Origin: Desulfovibrio sp. Fe33
GTDB lineage: Bacteria > Desulfobacterota > Desulfovibrionia > Desulfovibrionales > Desulfovibrionaceae
Direction: 5' to 3'
DNA: 64,000 nucleotides
Assembly (NCBI RefSeq): GCF_028532725.1
Contig: NZ_JAQKGU010000012.1
Span: forward strand, 62,001 to 126,000
This document shows, piece by piece, positions 44,470 to 52,515 of this stretch. The notes beneath the pieces are model-generated. The model was not told the DNA's origin. It did no database searches and saw only the letters and a program-made list of their open reading frames with translations. How positions within the stretch are numbered: position 1 is the first letter of the stretch; each line of letters begins with the position of its first letter. The position numbers were made by a program, and so were the translations under genes.

Positions 44470-45888
44470 ATGCCCATTCCAAACCTCGTGCTCATCGTCG
44501 ACGACGAACCCGCCACCGTGGACAGTTTTGAACTGACCCTGACCTCAGGCGGCATATCAAACATCATCCGCTGCCACGACAGCCGCGAAGTCCTGGGCAT
44601 ACTGGCCCGGGAGCCGGTGGACGTGGTGCTCCTGGACCTGGTCATGCCGCACATAACCGGGGAAGAGCTGCTGGAACAAATCAAGGATGCCCATGCGGAA
44701 GTGGAAGCCCTGATTATCACCGGCATCGACACCGTGGATTCCGCCGTGAATTGCATGAGACTGGGAGCGTTCGACTACCTGGTGAAACCCGTGGATGAAA
44801 ACCGCTTGGTGTCCACGGTCTCCCGCGCCCTGGAAATGCGCCGCCTCAAACGGGAAAACACCAACCTGCACAGCAGCTTCCTGTCCGACGCATTGGACTA
44901 CCCCGAAGCATTCTCCCATATGGTGGCGCAGGACCCGCGAATGCTGCGGGTCTTCAAATACGCCGAGGCCGTCGCCACCTCCGGCCACCCCGTGCTGATC
45001 ACCGGGGAGTCGGGGACCGGCAAGGAATTGATCGCCCGCGCCCTGCACGCCCTGTCCGCCAAGGACAAGCCGTTCGTTCCGGTCAATGTGGCCGGGCTCG
45101 ACGACACCGTGTTCAGCGACACGCTGTTCGGGCACCGCAAGGGCGCGTTCACCGGGGCTATGGAGGCGCGGGCCGGGCTGGTGGAGCAAGCGGCGAACGG
45201 ATGCCTTTTCCTTGATGAAATCGGCGACCTGTCCCCGACATCGCAGGTCAAGCTGCTCCGGCTTATTCAGGAGCGGGAATACCTGCCCCTTGGCGCGGAC
45301 ATGCCCAAACCCGCCGAAGCCCGCGTCATCGCGGCCACCCATTGCGACCTGGAAGCCGCGCGCGACAAGAAGCTGTTCCGGGCCGACCTCTTCTACCGGC
45401 TGTGCATTCATCACATCCGCATACCGCCGTTGCGCGAACGGACGGACGACATCCCGCTGCTCGCCAGACATTTCGTCCGCAAGGCGGCCGGGGATCTGAA
45501 CCGCAAGCCGCTCGCGATCTCCCCGCGCCTCCTGGCAAGACTGGCCGTCTACCCTTTCCCGGGGAACGTGCGCGAACTGGAATCCATGATATTCGACGCC
45601 GTGAGCAAGTGTTCGGGCAACACCCTCACGACCGACGCATTCAGGGAGAGGTTGAACGTGGGCGACGCCATGGCGAGAACAAACGGCGCAGCCAACGAAG
45701 CCATTTCATTCCCCGATCCGCTGCCCACCCTGGCCCAGGCCTCCGATTTGCTGGTGGAAGAAGCCATACGCCGCTCCAACGGCAAGCAGACCCTTGCGGC
45801 CCGCATGTTGGGTATCTCGCAACCCGCGCTTTCCAAACGGCTCAAGCGCATGGCCGTCGAATCGGAACTCCCCGACAGCTACTCATAA
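44470..45888 (+). CDS. Sigma-54-dependent NtrC-family response regulator
   Basis: 472 aa. The receiver has LVLIVDDEPATVDSFELTL and VVLLDLVMPHITGEELLEQIK, with YLVKPVDENRL at its end. The AAA+ domain has GESGTGKELIARALHA (Walker A), HRKGAFTGAMEARAGLVEQA (GAFTGA loop intact), and CLFLDEIGDLSPTSQVKLL (Walker B). The C-terminal Fis helix-turn-helix is GKQTLAARMLGISQPALSKRLKRM. It is paired with the kinase at 42365. The AOR operon directly downstream is the natural target, with a dyad at 45900-45917 and a sigma-54-like site at 46065. Confidence 0.94.
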   Translation: MPIPNLVLIVDDEPATVDSFELTLTSGGISNIIRCHDSREVLGILAREPVDVVLLDLVMPHITGEELLEQIKDAHAEVEALIITGIDTVDSAVNCMRLGAFDYLVKPVDENRLVSTVSRALEMRRLKRENTNLHSSFLSDALDYPEAFSHMVAQDPRMLRVFKYAEAVATSGHPVLITGESGTGKELIARALHALSAKDKPFVPVNVAGLDDTVFSDTLFGHRKGAFTGAMEARAGLVEQAANGCLFLDEIGDLSPTSQVKLLRLIQEREYLPLGADMPKPAEARVIAATHCDLEAARDKKLFRADLFYRLCIHHIRIPPLRERTDDIPLLARHFVRKAAGDLNRKPLAISPRLLARLAVYPFPGNVRELESMIFDAVSKCSGNTLTTDAFRERLNVGDAMARTNGAANEAISFPDPLPTLAQASDLLVEEAIRRSNGKQTLAARMLGISQPALSKRLKRMAVESELPDSYS

Positions 45889-45899
45889 CAACAGGAATA

Positions 45900-45917
45900 T
45901 TATAACCTTAGTTATAA
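45900..45917. promoter_or_regulatory. TTATAAC-CTTA-GTTATAA inverted repeat
   Basis: A perfect 7-bp dyad with 4-base spacer, 11 bp after the response-regulator stop and about 165 bp upstream of a sigma-54-like site, a plausible activator binding site. Confidence 0.5.
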
Positions 45918-45959
45918 CGGCACTTATCCCCGCGATTCCGGGGTAATGCGCGCAATTCA

Positions 45960-46002
45960 GCCGTCTGGTTATTCCATATGGAATAATCAGACGGCTTTTT
46001 CC
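45960..46002 (+). terminator. Strong terminator after the response regulator
   Basis: GCCGTCTGGTTATTCCAT (45960-45977) folds on ATGGAATAATCAGACGGC (45978-45995) with one G-T pair, then TTTTTCC. This isolates the kinase/regulator pair from the AOR genes. Confidence 0.88.
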
Positions 46003-46064
46003 TTTCCCCCGCACCATCACATAAAAACCAATTATTACAAACAACTGACGCGTCGCAAACGGCT

Positions 46065-46080
46065 TGGCACGGAACTTCCT
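46065..46080 (+). promoter_or_regulatory. Sigma-54-like promoter candidate for the AOR operon
   Basis: TTGGCACGGAACTTCCT has a perfect -24 element (TGGCAC, 46065-46070), but the -12 element reads TTCC rather than TTGC. It is 44 bp upstream of the ferredoxin start. Supported by the adjacent sigma-54 regulator; the -12 mismatch leaves it uncertain. Confidence 0.4.
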
Positions 46081-46123
46081 AACAGCGCGGGCAAGAACAC
46101 CCCCAAGACGCAAGGAGCATTCC

Positions 46124-46780
46124 ATGACTAAAACCAACAAGACAGCCACCTCGGAAAGCGCGGTTTTATCCCGTCGTGGTTTCCTCAAAACCGCGCTGCC
46201 CGCGGCCGGAGGTTTGGCAACAGGGGTCGCCTTCCTCCATTCCACGGGTTCCGTGGTCTTTGCGGAACGCGCCCAAGGCTGCGAGATCGCCAAGCCCAAA
46301 TATGAACTCCGCTTTGATCCCAAGATATGTGCAGGTTGCGCGTACTGTGAAGTGGCCTGCGCCCAGGCGCATGGCGGCCACGCCGACCCGCTGGCCAGCC
46401 GCAACACGTTCACTCTCAAGCCTGTCCTCGATTTCACGGGGCTCAGCGCCCTGTCCGCCAACGCCCCCGGCTGGCCGCAGGGATTGGCCGACGCCACCTT
46501 TGCCGAATTTTCCGAAAACGAGCTCTGTAGGCAATGCATTTCACCTGAGTGCATGGACGTCTGCCCGGAAAACGCCATTTACGTGGACGCGAAAACCGGG
46601 GCCAGAGTCGTTGACGAGACAAAGTGCGTAGGCTGCGGCACCTGCGAGGAAGCCTGTCAATTCGGCATGATAAAGGTGAATCCGCATACGGACATCGCCC
46701 GCAAGTGCGACCTTTGCGGCGGCGACCCGCAATGTGTCGCATGGTGCCCGACCAAGGCCATCACCTTCCACGAGCTCTAA
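46124..46780 (+). CDS. Tat-exported 4Fe-4S ferredoxin partner of the aldehyde oxidoreductase (YdhY-like)
   Basis: 218 aa from ATG 46124 with AAGGAG upstream. The Tat signal is SRRGFLKTALPAAGGLATGVAF. Four cluster motifs follow: CAGCAYCEVACAQAH, CRQCISPECMDVCPENA, CVGCGTCEEACQFGM and CDLCGGDPQCVAWCPTKA. It lies 24 bp before the AOR gene. E. coli YdhY/YdhV shows a similar ferredoxin/AOR pairing, so it probably takes electrons to or from the tungsten enzyme. The partner has no signal of its own, so how the pair is located is unclear. Confidence 0.88.
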   Translation: MTKTNKTATSESAVLSRRGFLKTALPAAGGLATGVAFLHSTGSVVFAERAQGCEIAKPKYELRFDPKICAGCAYCEVACAQAHGGHADPLASRNTFTLKPVLDFTGLSALSANAPGWPQGLADATFAEFSENELCRQCISPECMDVCPENAIYVDAKTGARVVDETKCVGCGTCEEACQFGMIKVNPHTDIARKCDLCGGDPQCVAWCPTKAITFHEL

Positions 46781-46804
46781 TCGCCCACTCCAGGAGAGAC
46801 TGTA

Positions 46805-48769
46805 ATGACCAAAGAAGTATACGGAAATATGGGTGTGATCCTGCGCGTGGATCTGACCACCGGAACGATTATCCGCGAAGACGCCTCAAGCTACAACAAG
46901 GAATGGCTCGGCGGACGCTGCCTGGCCCACTACCTCCTTTTCACCGAAGTCGACGTGGCCAAGACTGATCCGCTGTCGCCCGACAACAAGGTGTACATCG
47001 GCACGGGCGCTCTGGGCGCCACCACATTCCCCAGCTCGGGCCGGACTCACGCCACCTACCTTTCCCCGATGAACTACTCGGGCTGGGGCGACTCCAACTG
47101 CGGCGGACACTTCGGCCCGGCCCTGAAGCGATGCGGCTACGACATGCTGGTCATCAGCGGCAAAGCCGACAAACCTTGCTATCTCTACATCGAGGACGAC
47201 GATATCCGCATCGAATCGGCTGACGGAATCTGGGGCAAGGGAACCATCGACACCCAGGCCGAGTTGATCCACAAGCATGGCGAGCCCGCCAAGCTGCTGT
47301 GCATCGGGCAGGCAGGCGAAAATCTGATCCGCTACGCCAACGTGCGCACCGAGACCACCAACTCCATGGGCCGCTGCGGCATGGGCGCGGTCTTCGGCTC
47401 CAAGAACCTCAAGGCCGTCGTCGCCAAGGGCTCCAAGCCCGTCAAGCTGTTCAAGCCCAAGGAATTCTTTGAAGTCACCAAGCAGTTGCGCGACGAGCTG
47501 ATGGACCCCAAATTCGGCAAGGTCCACGGCGTGACCTACGAGCTCATGTCCAAGTGGGGCACCCCCGGCATCACCAACCTGATCGGCACGACCGGCATGG
47601 TGCCCATCCGCAACTGGCAGCGGTGCGGCATCGATCCCAAGTTCGACCGGCTGGTGCGCCTGTGGAACCAGGACCACGGCACCAGGCGCGAAGCCTGCTT
47701 CGCCTGTCCGGTCCACTGTCATGCCGCCTATGCGGTCAAGGGCGGCAAATACCCCACCCGCGGCGGCGGCCCGGAGTATGAAACCACGACCGCGTTGGGC
47801 CACAAGTGCGACATTACCGATGACAAGGCCGTCCTGAAGCTCAATGCCATGTGCAACGACTACGGACTGGACACGGTGGAAACCGGCGCCATGTTCTCCA
47901 CCTTGATGGAGCTGATGGAGCGGCAGATAATCGACAAGGAGTTCGTGGACGGCATCGACATCCAGTTCGGCAACGGCGACGCCTGCGTCGAGCTGATGCC
48001 CAAGATCGTATTCCGCGAAGGGTGCGGCGACAAGATGGCCGACGGCCCCTGGCGCGTCGCCAAGGCGTTGGGTGAATCGGCGTTGCAGTCCGTATACCAC
48101 CAGAAAGGCATGTGCGCGACGGGCGTCGAGACCCGGTCCACCATCGGCTCCATGCTCCAGTTCGCGGTTTCGCCGCGCGGCTCCCATCACCTCAACGGCC
48201 TGCCCACGGCGGAATGGGTCAACATCCCGCCTGTCGCCGTAAAAGTGGCCGGCTACAAGGAGGCGGGCGACGTTCGCTCATACCACCCGCAGGCCAAGGC
48301 CCGCCTGGTGCAATACTACGAAAACATGTTCTTCCTGTCCGACAGCCTCGGCATATGCAAATTCAACTTCGGCCATCTCGGCTACTGGCACGACCGTGCC
48401 GAAGACCTCGACCACATGTACGATCTGATCTGCAAATCCATCTACTACGCCTCCGGCCTCAAATATACCGTGGACGATCTGTTCACCATATTCGAGCGGT
48501 CCAACCAGATCGAGAGAGCGACCATCGTCATGCGCGGCATCCGCCGCAAGGACGACCAGCCCAACTGGAAGTGCCTCAATGAGCCCTGTCCCGGCGATCA
48601 CCCGGTCGGCCCCATCCCGCTGCCTCCTATCGACGGCGAGAAATACAACAAGATTCTGGACGCCTACTACAAGCAGCGCGGTTGGAATGACGAGGGCATC
48701 CCCGAGCCGCAACATCTGAAAAAGCTCGGCCTCGGCTTCGTGGCGACGAAGATGCAAAAGGCATTGTAA
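46805..48769 (+). CDS. Aldehyde:ferredoxin oxidoreductase family enzyme (tungsten or molybdenum)
   Basis: 654 aa. N-terminal motifs of the AOR cofactor-binding domain are visible: GVILRVDLTTGTI, GGRCLAHYLLF, SGRTHATYLSPMNYSG and LVISGKADKPCYLYI. The 4Fe-4S ligands appear as CFACPVHCHA and the late DSLGICKF. GQAGENLIRYANVRTETTNSMGRCGMGAVFGSKNLKAV is a pterin-contact region. The size (about 600-700 aa) fits AOR/YdhV relatives. It oxidises an aldehyde to the acid or reduces an acid. It is the end of the operon, with a terminator at 48793. Confidence 0.93.
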   Translation: MTKEVYGNMGVILRVDLTTGTIIREDASSYNKEWLGGRCLAHYLLFTEVDVAKTDPLSPDNKVYIGTGALGATTFPSSGRTHATYLSPMNYSGWGDSNCGGHFGPALKRCGYDMLVISGKADKPCYLYIEDDDIRIESADGIWGKGTIDTQAELIHKHGEPAKLLCIGQAGENLIRYANVRTETTNSMGRCGMGAVFGSKNLKAVVAKGSKPVKLFKPKEFFEVTKQLRDELMDPKFGKVHGVTYELMSKWGTPGITNLIGTTGMVPIRNWQRCGIDPKFDRLVRLWNQDHGTRREACFACPVHCHAAYAVKGGKYPTRGGGPEYETTTALGHKCDITDDKAVLKLNAMCNDYGLDTVETGAMFSTLMELMERQIIDKEFVDGIDIQFGNGDACVELMPKIVFREGCGDKMADGPWRVAKALGESALQSVYHQKGMCATGVETRSTIGSMLQFAVSPRGSHHLNGLPTAEWVNIPPVAVKVAGYKEAGDVRSYHPQAKARLVQYYENMFFLSDSLGICKFNFGHLGYWHDRAEDLDHMYDLICKSIYYASGLKYTVDDLFTIFERSNQIERATIVMRGIRRKDDQPNWKCLNEPCPGDHPVGPIPLPPIDGEKYNKILDAYYKQRGWNDEGIPEPQHLKKLGLGFVATKMQKAL

Positions 48770-48792
48770 TCCACACTCGCACAAAAACAAAC

Positions 48793-48832
48793 GTGGGTGG
48801 AGCAGGCAAATCCCTGCTCCACCCACTCCTTT
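48793..48832 (+). terminator. Terminator of the AOR operon
   Basis: GTGGGTGGAGCAGG (48793-48806) pairs exactly with CCTGCTCCACCCAC (48813-48826), followed by TCCTTTAT. The rest of 48833-49058 shows no gene or clear RNA. Confidence 0.85.
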
Positions 48833-49058
48833 ATCCCCAAGAAAGGCCCAATCGAAACATCGACAAGAGCGGCCGTCCCATTTCCCTTTCGCTTGCTTGC
48901 GGGAAGGAGAGCTGACAAACCCAACGGCAGGGTTCCCCCCTCAGCACGCAAAATAACACGCGCAACTTGAACCCACTTCTAAAAGCACCGTTAGATTAAA
49001 CAATAGCCTTTCGAACTGAATCAAATGCCTTCGTAGATCACAAAGAGTCTTAAAACGG

Positions 49059-49111
49059 AACAAGGACATCAAATTTCATTGATGTCCTTGTTCTTTACTG
49101 GCTGAGCCGAC
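49059..49111. repeat. Partial duplicate of the tRNA-Asp 3' end and terminator (left end of island)
   Basis: AACAAGGACATCAA-atttca-TTGATGTCCTTGTT (49059-49092), then TTCTTTACTGGCTGAGCCGA, matches the segment at 52104-52152 around the intact tRNA-Asp terminator and CCA end. GATGTCCTTGTTCTT is identical in both, and GAGCCGA is the tRNA 3' end with one nearby change. This looks like an attachment-site duplicate left by an integrated element. Confidence 0.65.
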
Positions 49112-49163
49112 GAACCCCTGACGACCAGTATCATGTAAGCTATAAATGATATTTCGACAAAAC

Positions 49164-50162
49164 TTAAGAGTACAATGCACACATTTTTCCCAATTCAGAT
49201 TTAAATTGATCCTTAAGCACCTTGGGCCCCATTACTTTCGCGTGTGCTCCAAAGCTCAAAAGCCAAGACACAACTTCCGGCATGCTTTGGGCGGTGAACT
49301 CAAGGACTAAGTTCCCATTCTTGAATTCATGAATAGACTGGCCATCACTCCACTGGCGCTCTTTGATGTAGCTTGCTGTCTCCTTATCAAACTTCACTTT
49401 GACTTTCAGTTCATCCAATTTCATAAAACCAAAAAGCTCCGCCGTTTGCCCTGAATCCATTTCAATATCAAAGACTCTTCTCTGCCTAATGACTTTTTTC
49501 AGACGATGAACGGCAAGCTTGATTGAATGCCTGGGGGTTGGCTCACCTTTATCCTCTACCCGCCAACCTGCAACATAGAGAGCCTCGTGATACGAGATGA
49601 TTTTCATTGGAGCGAATGCATAGGACTTCGGTTTTGGATTGCTCGGAGAATGATATGTAACTTCACAAACAGTTCTATCCTGAATTGCTTGAATAAGTGA
49701 TGCGATATGTTCCTGGTGAGGACTATAATCAATCCGCCCCTTGATCTGGGCATCCACAACTGAGGCAAACGCCCTCTCCCGACCATTCATGTCTGGCAGC
49801 AAAACCGCCGTCTTGGCTATTGTATGTCGAACTTGATCCCGTACTCCTTCAGGCAAAAGGTGGAGGACCATGCCTCTGCATAGTTCCAATTGCTGAATCT
49901 CTTCCGGGCAGAGACCAACCTTCGGCGAGGCTTTCGGGGATGCCATCCTGTAGTATTTTTCTCCTCCTACCAAACGGCTCTCAACATCCCCGCCCAAACT
50001 ACGGCTAATCTGCTCAATCATCCTGATGACAGTTTGCTTGGAGCAATGCATTTCCCTTGAGAGCTGCCCCAAAGAGTACTCCCTGCCCGTGAACATCAGA
50101 AAGCTATAGAGGCTAATCACCTTTTGAGACGGAGAACTGAATGGATCCTTTTTGGGGGGCAT
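49164..50162 (-). CDS. WYL-domain transcriptional regulator
   Basis: 332 aa. The N-terminal winged HTH reads YSFLMFTGREYSLGQLSREMHCSKQTVIRMIEQIS. The WYL domain spans roughly residues 140-230 (IQDRTVCEVTYHSPSNPKPKSYAFAPMKIISYHEALYVAGW; the WYL-type Y/L contacts are replaced by LYVAGW). A C-terminal WCX-like region follows (VKVKFDKETASYIKERQWSDGQ). WYL regulators often control mobile-element or defence genes. It diverges from the unknown gene at 50264. Base composition is AT-richer than its surroundings. Confidence 0.85.
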   Translation of the reverse strand: MPPKKDPFSSPSQKVISLYSFLMFTGREYSLGQLSREMHCSKQTVIRMIEQISRSLGGDVESRLVGGEKYYRMASPKASPKVGLCPEEIQQLELCRGMVLHLLPEGVRDQVRHTIAKTAVLLPDMNGRERAFASVVDAQIKGRIDYSPHQEHIASLIQAIQDRTVCEVTYHSPSNPKPKSYAFAPMKIISYHEALYVAGWRVEDKGEPTPRHSIKLAVHRLKKVIRQRRVFDIEMDSGQTAELFGFMKLDELKVKVKFDKETASYIKERQWSDGQSIHEFKNGNLVLEFTAQSMPEVVSWLLSFGAHAKVMGPKVLKDQFKSELGKMCALYS

Positions 50163-50263
50163 TTTTTCTAGACCTTCTTTATCGACTTGATTTTATGCAA
50201 TCATTTTTTCTTTATCCCATTCCGCAATCTGGAATGCCCGTCAACTATTATGGCCCCACAGAC

Positions 50264-51232
50264 ATGAAAAGAATCAAGACGACACTTGTTTTGTGGTCAG
50301 GTAACTATATCTTTCATTCCCTTCTAGAATACGGAGATGACATGACAGCACAATTCCCTATTATTATTGACTATGATGGCGAGGACTACTCCCTCGGAGA
50401 GCTTTCGAATGGGGCAATCTTTTCTCCAACAGATTGGGGAGTAGAAACTCAGAGTGACTGTAGTGCTCTTTGGCATGGTTACAATTATGGGTGCAGCATC
50501 ATCGATGACTCCCTTTACCTCACATTTATTTTTATGGACTCCAAAGATGGATTGTATCCAAAGATAGGCGGAATCACCCCAGAGGGGGGGACCTATAGGG
50601 GATTAAAGATTAGGGTTCCATACACTGGGCAGATCCGCCTGCTCAAAGACTTTGATCGCCAATATTACGTTCATCAGGGTTTTCAGTCAGCAGCTGCGCA
50701 CCACACTGTTCTGGATCTCACACTAAACAATGGTTTGGTGACAGAGATTGTTGATAGATCGGATGATGCTCTTAGGCACAGAAAACTCTTCAACAAGAGT
50801 TTTGGCAATTCAAACACTGATGCTTTGGGCTACCAAAGAATCTGGCGTATGCTTTGTATGGACTCCCTCCAAAGCAAGTCGGACTTAAATCAAGATAAAA
50901 GTGCCTCGGATGAAATAAAAGATGCGCGCATACCCCGAGAGCAGATCATCAGTTGGTTTTTGAACATGTGGAATGACAGCTTCCCCGAAGAGATGGAGCA
51001 GGTTGGACATGAGGAGTGTTCAAAGCAGGCATATGTCCTTGCCGGAATCGTTCGTAGCCAGATGAGTCATTTAATCAAGTATTACGATTACAATGAAATA
51101 GAGGCTTGGGAAAAGGCTCGAAAAGACTACCTGATTGCTCCTGCCGGTCCAGAGTGTGAAGAATATATCCAAGAAGAGGAGATAGAGGATGTCGAATTTG
51201 ATTTTATCGAAGACCTAATAGGCTCTGAATAA
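50264..51232 (+). CDS. Unknown island protein with a C-terminal domain shared with the 51787 gene
   Basis: Start uncertain: the reading frame is open from 50141 (363 aa, with GGAGA upstream, but antisense to the regulator's start). I choose ATG 50264 (MKRIKTTLVLW), giving 322 aa. The N-terminal part (TDWGVETQSDCSALWHGYNYGCSIIDD) is acidic with many aromatic residues and no recognised motif. The C-terminal ~70 residues (IISWFLNMWNDSFPEEMEQVGHEECSKQAYVLAGIVRSQMS...) closely resemble the whole 76-aa product at 51787. No catalytic motif recognised. Confidence 0.65.
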   Translation: MKRIKTTLVLWSGNYIFHSLLEYGDDMTAQFPIIIDYDGEDYSLGELSNGAIFSPTDWGVETQSDCSALWHGYNYGCSIIDDSLYLTFIFMDSKDGLYPKIGGITPEGGTYRGLKIRVPYTGQIRLLKDFDRQYYVHQGFQSAAAHHTVLDLTLNNGLVTEIVDRSDDALRHRKLFNKSFGNSNTDALGYQRIWRMLCMDSLQSKSDLNQDKSASDEIKDARIPREQIISWFLNMWNDSFPEEMEQVGHEECSKQAYVLAGIVRSQMSHLIKYYDYNEIEAWEKARKDYLIAPAGPECEEYIQEEEIEDVEFDFIEDLIGSE

Positions 51233-51259
51233 AAATAATTCATATTAGGACACCTCTGC

Positions 51260-51448
51260 ATGTGCAGTAAAAATGAATATACATCAGATCTGCACAAAAT
51301 TGATGTAGCCGAAGCACGTACCCTGAAGAAATTAAACGATTTCCTCATAAGTCTTCGGACTAGAATCAACTCTGGCGAAAGTCTTATGGGACTTGGTGCA
51401 GCAATAGTGGCAATTGAGGTACTTCTTGAAGAGGGGGAAGATTCCTGA
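51260..51448 (+). CDS. Small hypothetical protein (62 aa) of the island
   Basis: ATG 51260 has AGGACACC upstream. The 62-aa product has a helical pattern (EARTLKKLNDFLISLRTRINSGESLMGLGAAIVAIEVLLEEGED). It overlaps the next reading frame by about 35 bp. AT-rich like the neighbours. Function not recognised. Confidence 0.45.
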   Translation: MCSKNEYTSDLHKIDVAEARTLKKLNDFLISLRTRINSGESLMGLGAAIVAIEVLLEEGEDS

Positions 51449-51743
51449 CGACAACTGGCCGACAGGGACAACCAATGTTTCAATCGATTTTGAGCAAGGA
51501 GATCGAAATTTCCGCGAGGGGCACAATTACACCCTAGAAAGCACATCCGAAGGAATCTGCCTGGATCACCTCTATCGCTCCTACACATCTGAATACGAAT
51601 CAGATCACCACTCAACTACCATTGCAGAGCTCTCCCCAGCCTGTGGATTCGACGACGATGCCGTATATGAATGGCTCAGAAAAGCGAAAGATATTCTCCA
51701 GTTTGAGGACGCCAGATTGAGCGCGAGTATAGATGTTTGGTGA
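51414..51743 (+). CDS. Acidic hypothetical protein (about 109 aa) of the island
   Basis: The frame opens with a TTG at 51414, or TTG 51426 with GAGGT just before it; no ATG is well placed, so the start is uncertain. The product is acidic (SIDFEQGDRNFREGHNY... YEWLRKAKDILQFEDARLSASIDVW), plausibly a small soluble or antitoxin-like protein. It overlaps the 51260 gene, suggesting a coupled pair. Confidence 0.45.
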   Translation: MRYFLKRGKIPDDNWPTGTTNVSIDFEQGDRNFREGHNYTLESTSEGICLDHLYRSYTSEYESDHHSTTIAELSPACGFDDDAVYEWLRKAKDILQFEDARLSASIDVW

Positions 51744-51786
51744 GTTGGTGAAAGTCCATCATTAATGCAACAGCAAGGAGGTAGAG

Positions 51787-52017
51787 ATGACCAATCTGCA
51801 AATCGTCCATTCAATACTGACCATGTGGCAAAGGGCCTACCCAAGTGAAATGAAAAGCCTAGGGAAAAAGAGATGCTTAGAACAGGCACATGCTTTGGCA
51901 AACATGACTCGCAGGGAAATGGACACATTGAAAAAGGGTGGCATTGACGAAGATACTGCTTGGACAGAGGCTCGATACATCTGCATGGTCCCGCCAGCCA
52001 ATCCAGACGACTATTAA
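51787..52017 (+). CDS. Small protein consisting of the island's shared domain
   Basis: 76 aa with a perfect ribosome site AAGGAGGTAGAG before ATG 51787. IVHSILTMWQRAYPSEMKSLGKKRCLEQAHALANMTRREMD aligns with the C-terminus of the 50264 product: [IV]xx[IF]LxMW...[FY]P.EM...G...C..QA..LA. It looks like a helical bundle. Function unknown; paired with the longer gene it may be a regulator, antitoxin or oligomer-capping protein (inference). Confidence 0.6.
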   Translation: MTNLQIVHSILTMWQRAYPSEMKSLGKKRCLEQAHALANMTRREMDTLKKGGIDEDTAWTEARYICMVPPANPDDY

Positions 52018-52099
52018 ATGTTAGCCCCCGACGAAAAAGCTGTAATAATATCGACCAAAGCAAAGATATTTTTTCTGACCGTTGTGCGATAGCCAAACT

Positions 52100-52131
52100 G
52101 AAAAAGGACACCAACTTTCGTTGATGTCCTT
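52100..52131 (-). terminator. tRNA-Asp terminator
   Basis: On the minus strand AAGGACATCAAC (52131-52120), gaaa, GTTGGTGTCCTT (52115-52104) is followed by TTTC. It is the intact counterpart of the duplicate at 49059-49092. Confidence 0.85.
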
Positions 52132-52140
52132 GTTCTTATC

Positions 52141-52217
<77 letters not shown>

Positions 52218-52260
52218 GCTCTATATATAAAGGGTGTTAAGCTCCCCTTTATGTCAAATA

Positions 52261-52336
52261 TGGTGGGCGCGACAGGGCTCGAACCTGTGACCCTCGGCTT
52301 GTAAGGCCGATGCTCTCCCAGCTGAGCTACGCGCCC
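52261..52336 (-). tRNA. tRNA-Val (TAC)
   Basis: The minus strand reads GGGCGCGTAGCTCAGCTGGG..., with anticodon loop CTTACAA (anticodon UAC), T-arm GGTTCGAGCCC and 3' end CGCGCCCACCA. 76 nt with encoded CCA. It lies 43 bp upstream of tRNA-Asp and is probably cotranscribed with it. Confidence 0.95.
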
Positions 52337-52348
52337 GCAGGAAGAGAG

Positions 52349-52377
52349 TGTTTATCTTGGCATGGACCGCTTGTCAA
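52349..52377 (-). promoter_or_regulatory. tRNA promoter (TTGACA-N17-TAAACA)
   Basis: On the minus strand TTGACA (52377-52372), 17 bases, then TAAACA (52354-52349), ending about 12 bp before tRNA-Val. A second TTGACA-N17-CAGTAT pair lies further upstream (52466-52438). Confidence 0.65.
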
Positions 52378-52515
52378 CCACTTTCAGCAGTGGCGGCGCG
52401 CTGTTGTCCAAGCACTCATCCGCGTTCAGCGAAGGGGATACTGCCCATACGCCCGCTTTTTGTCAACGCTTTTTCACAAAAAATTTACATCAAATAACAC
52501 ATTGATTTTAAACAA

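Noticed and set aside
50141-50263. ATG 50141 as the start of the unknown island gene
   Set aside because: It would run antisense into the WYL regulator start, although GGAGA lies upstream; I prefer ATG 50264 but cannot exclude it.
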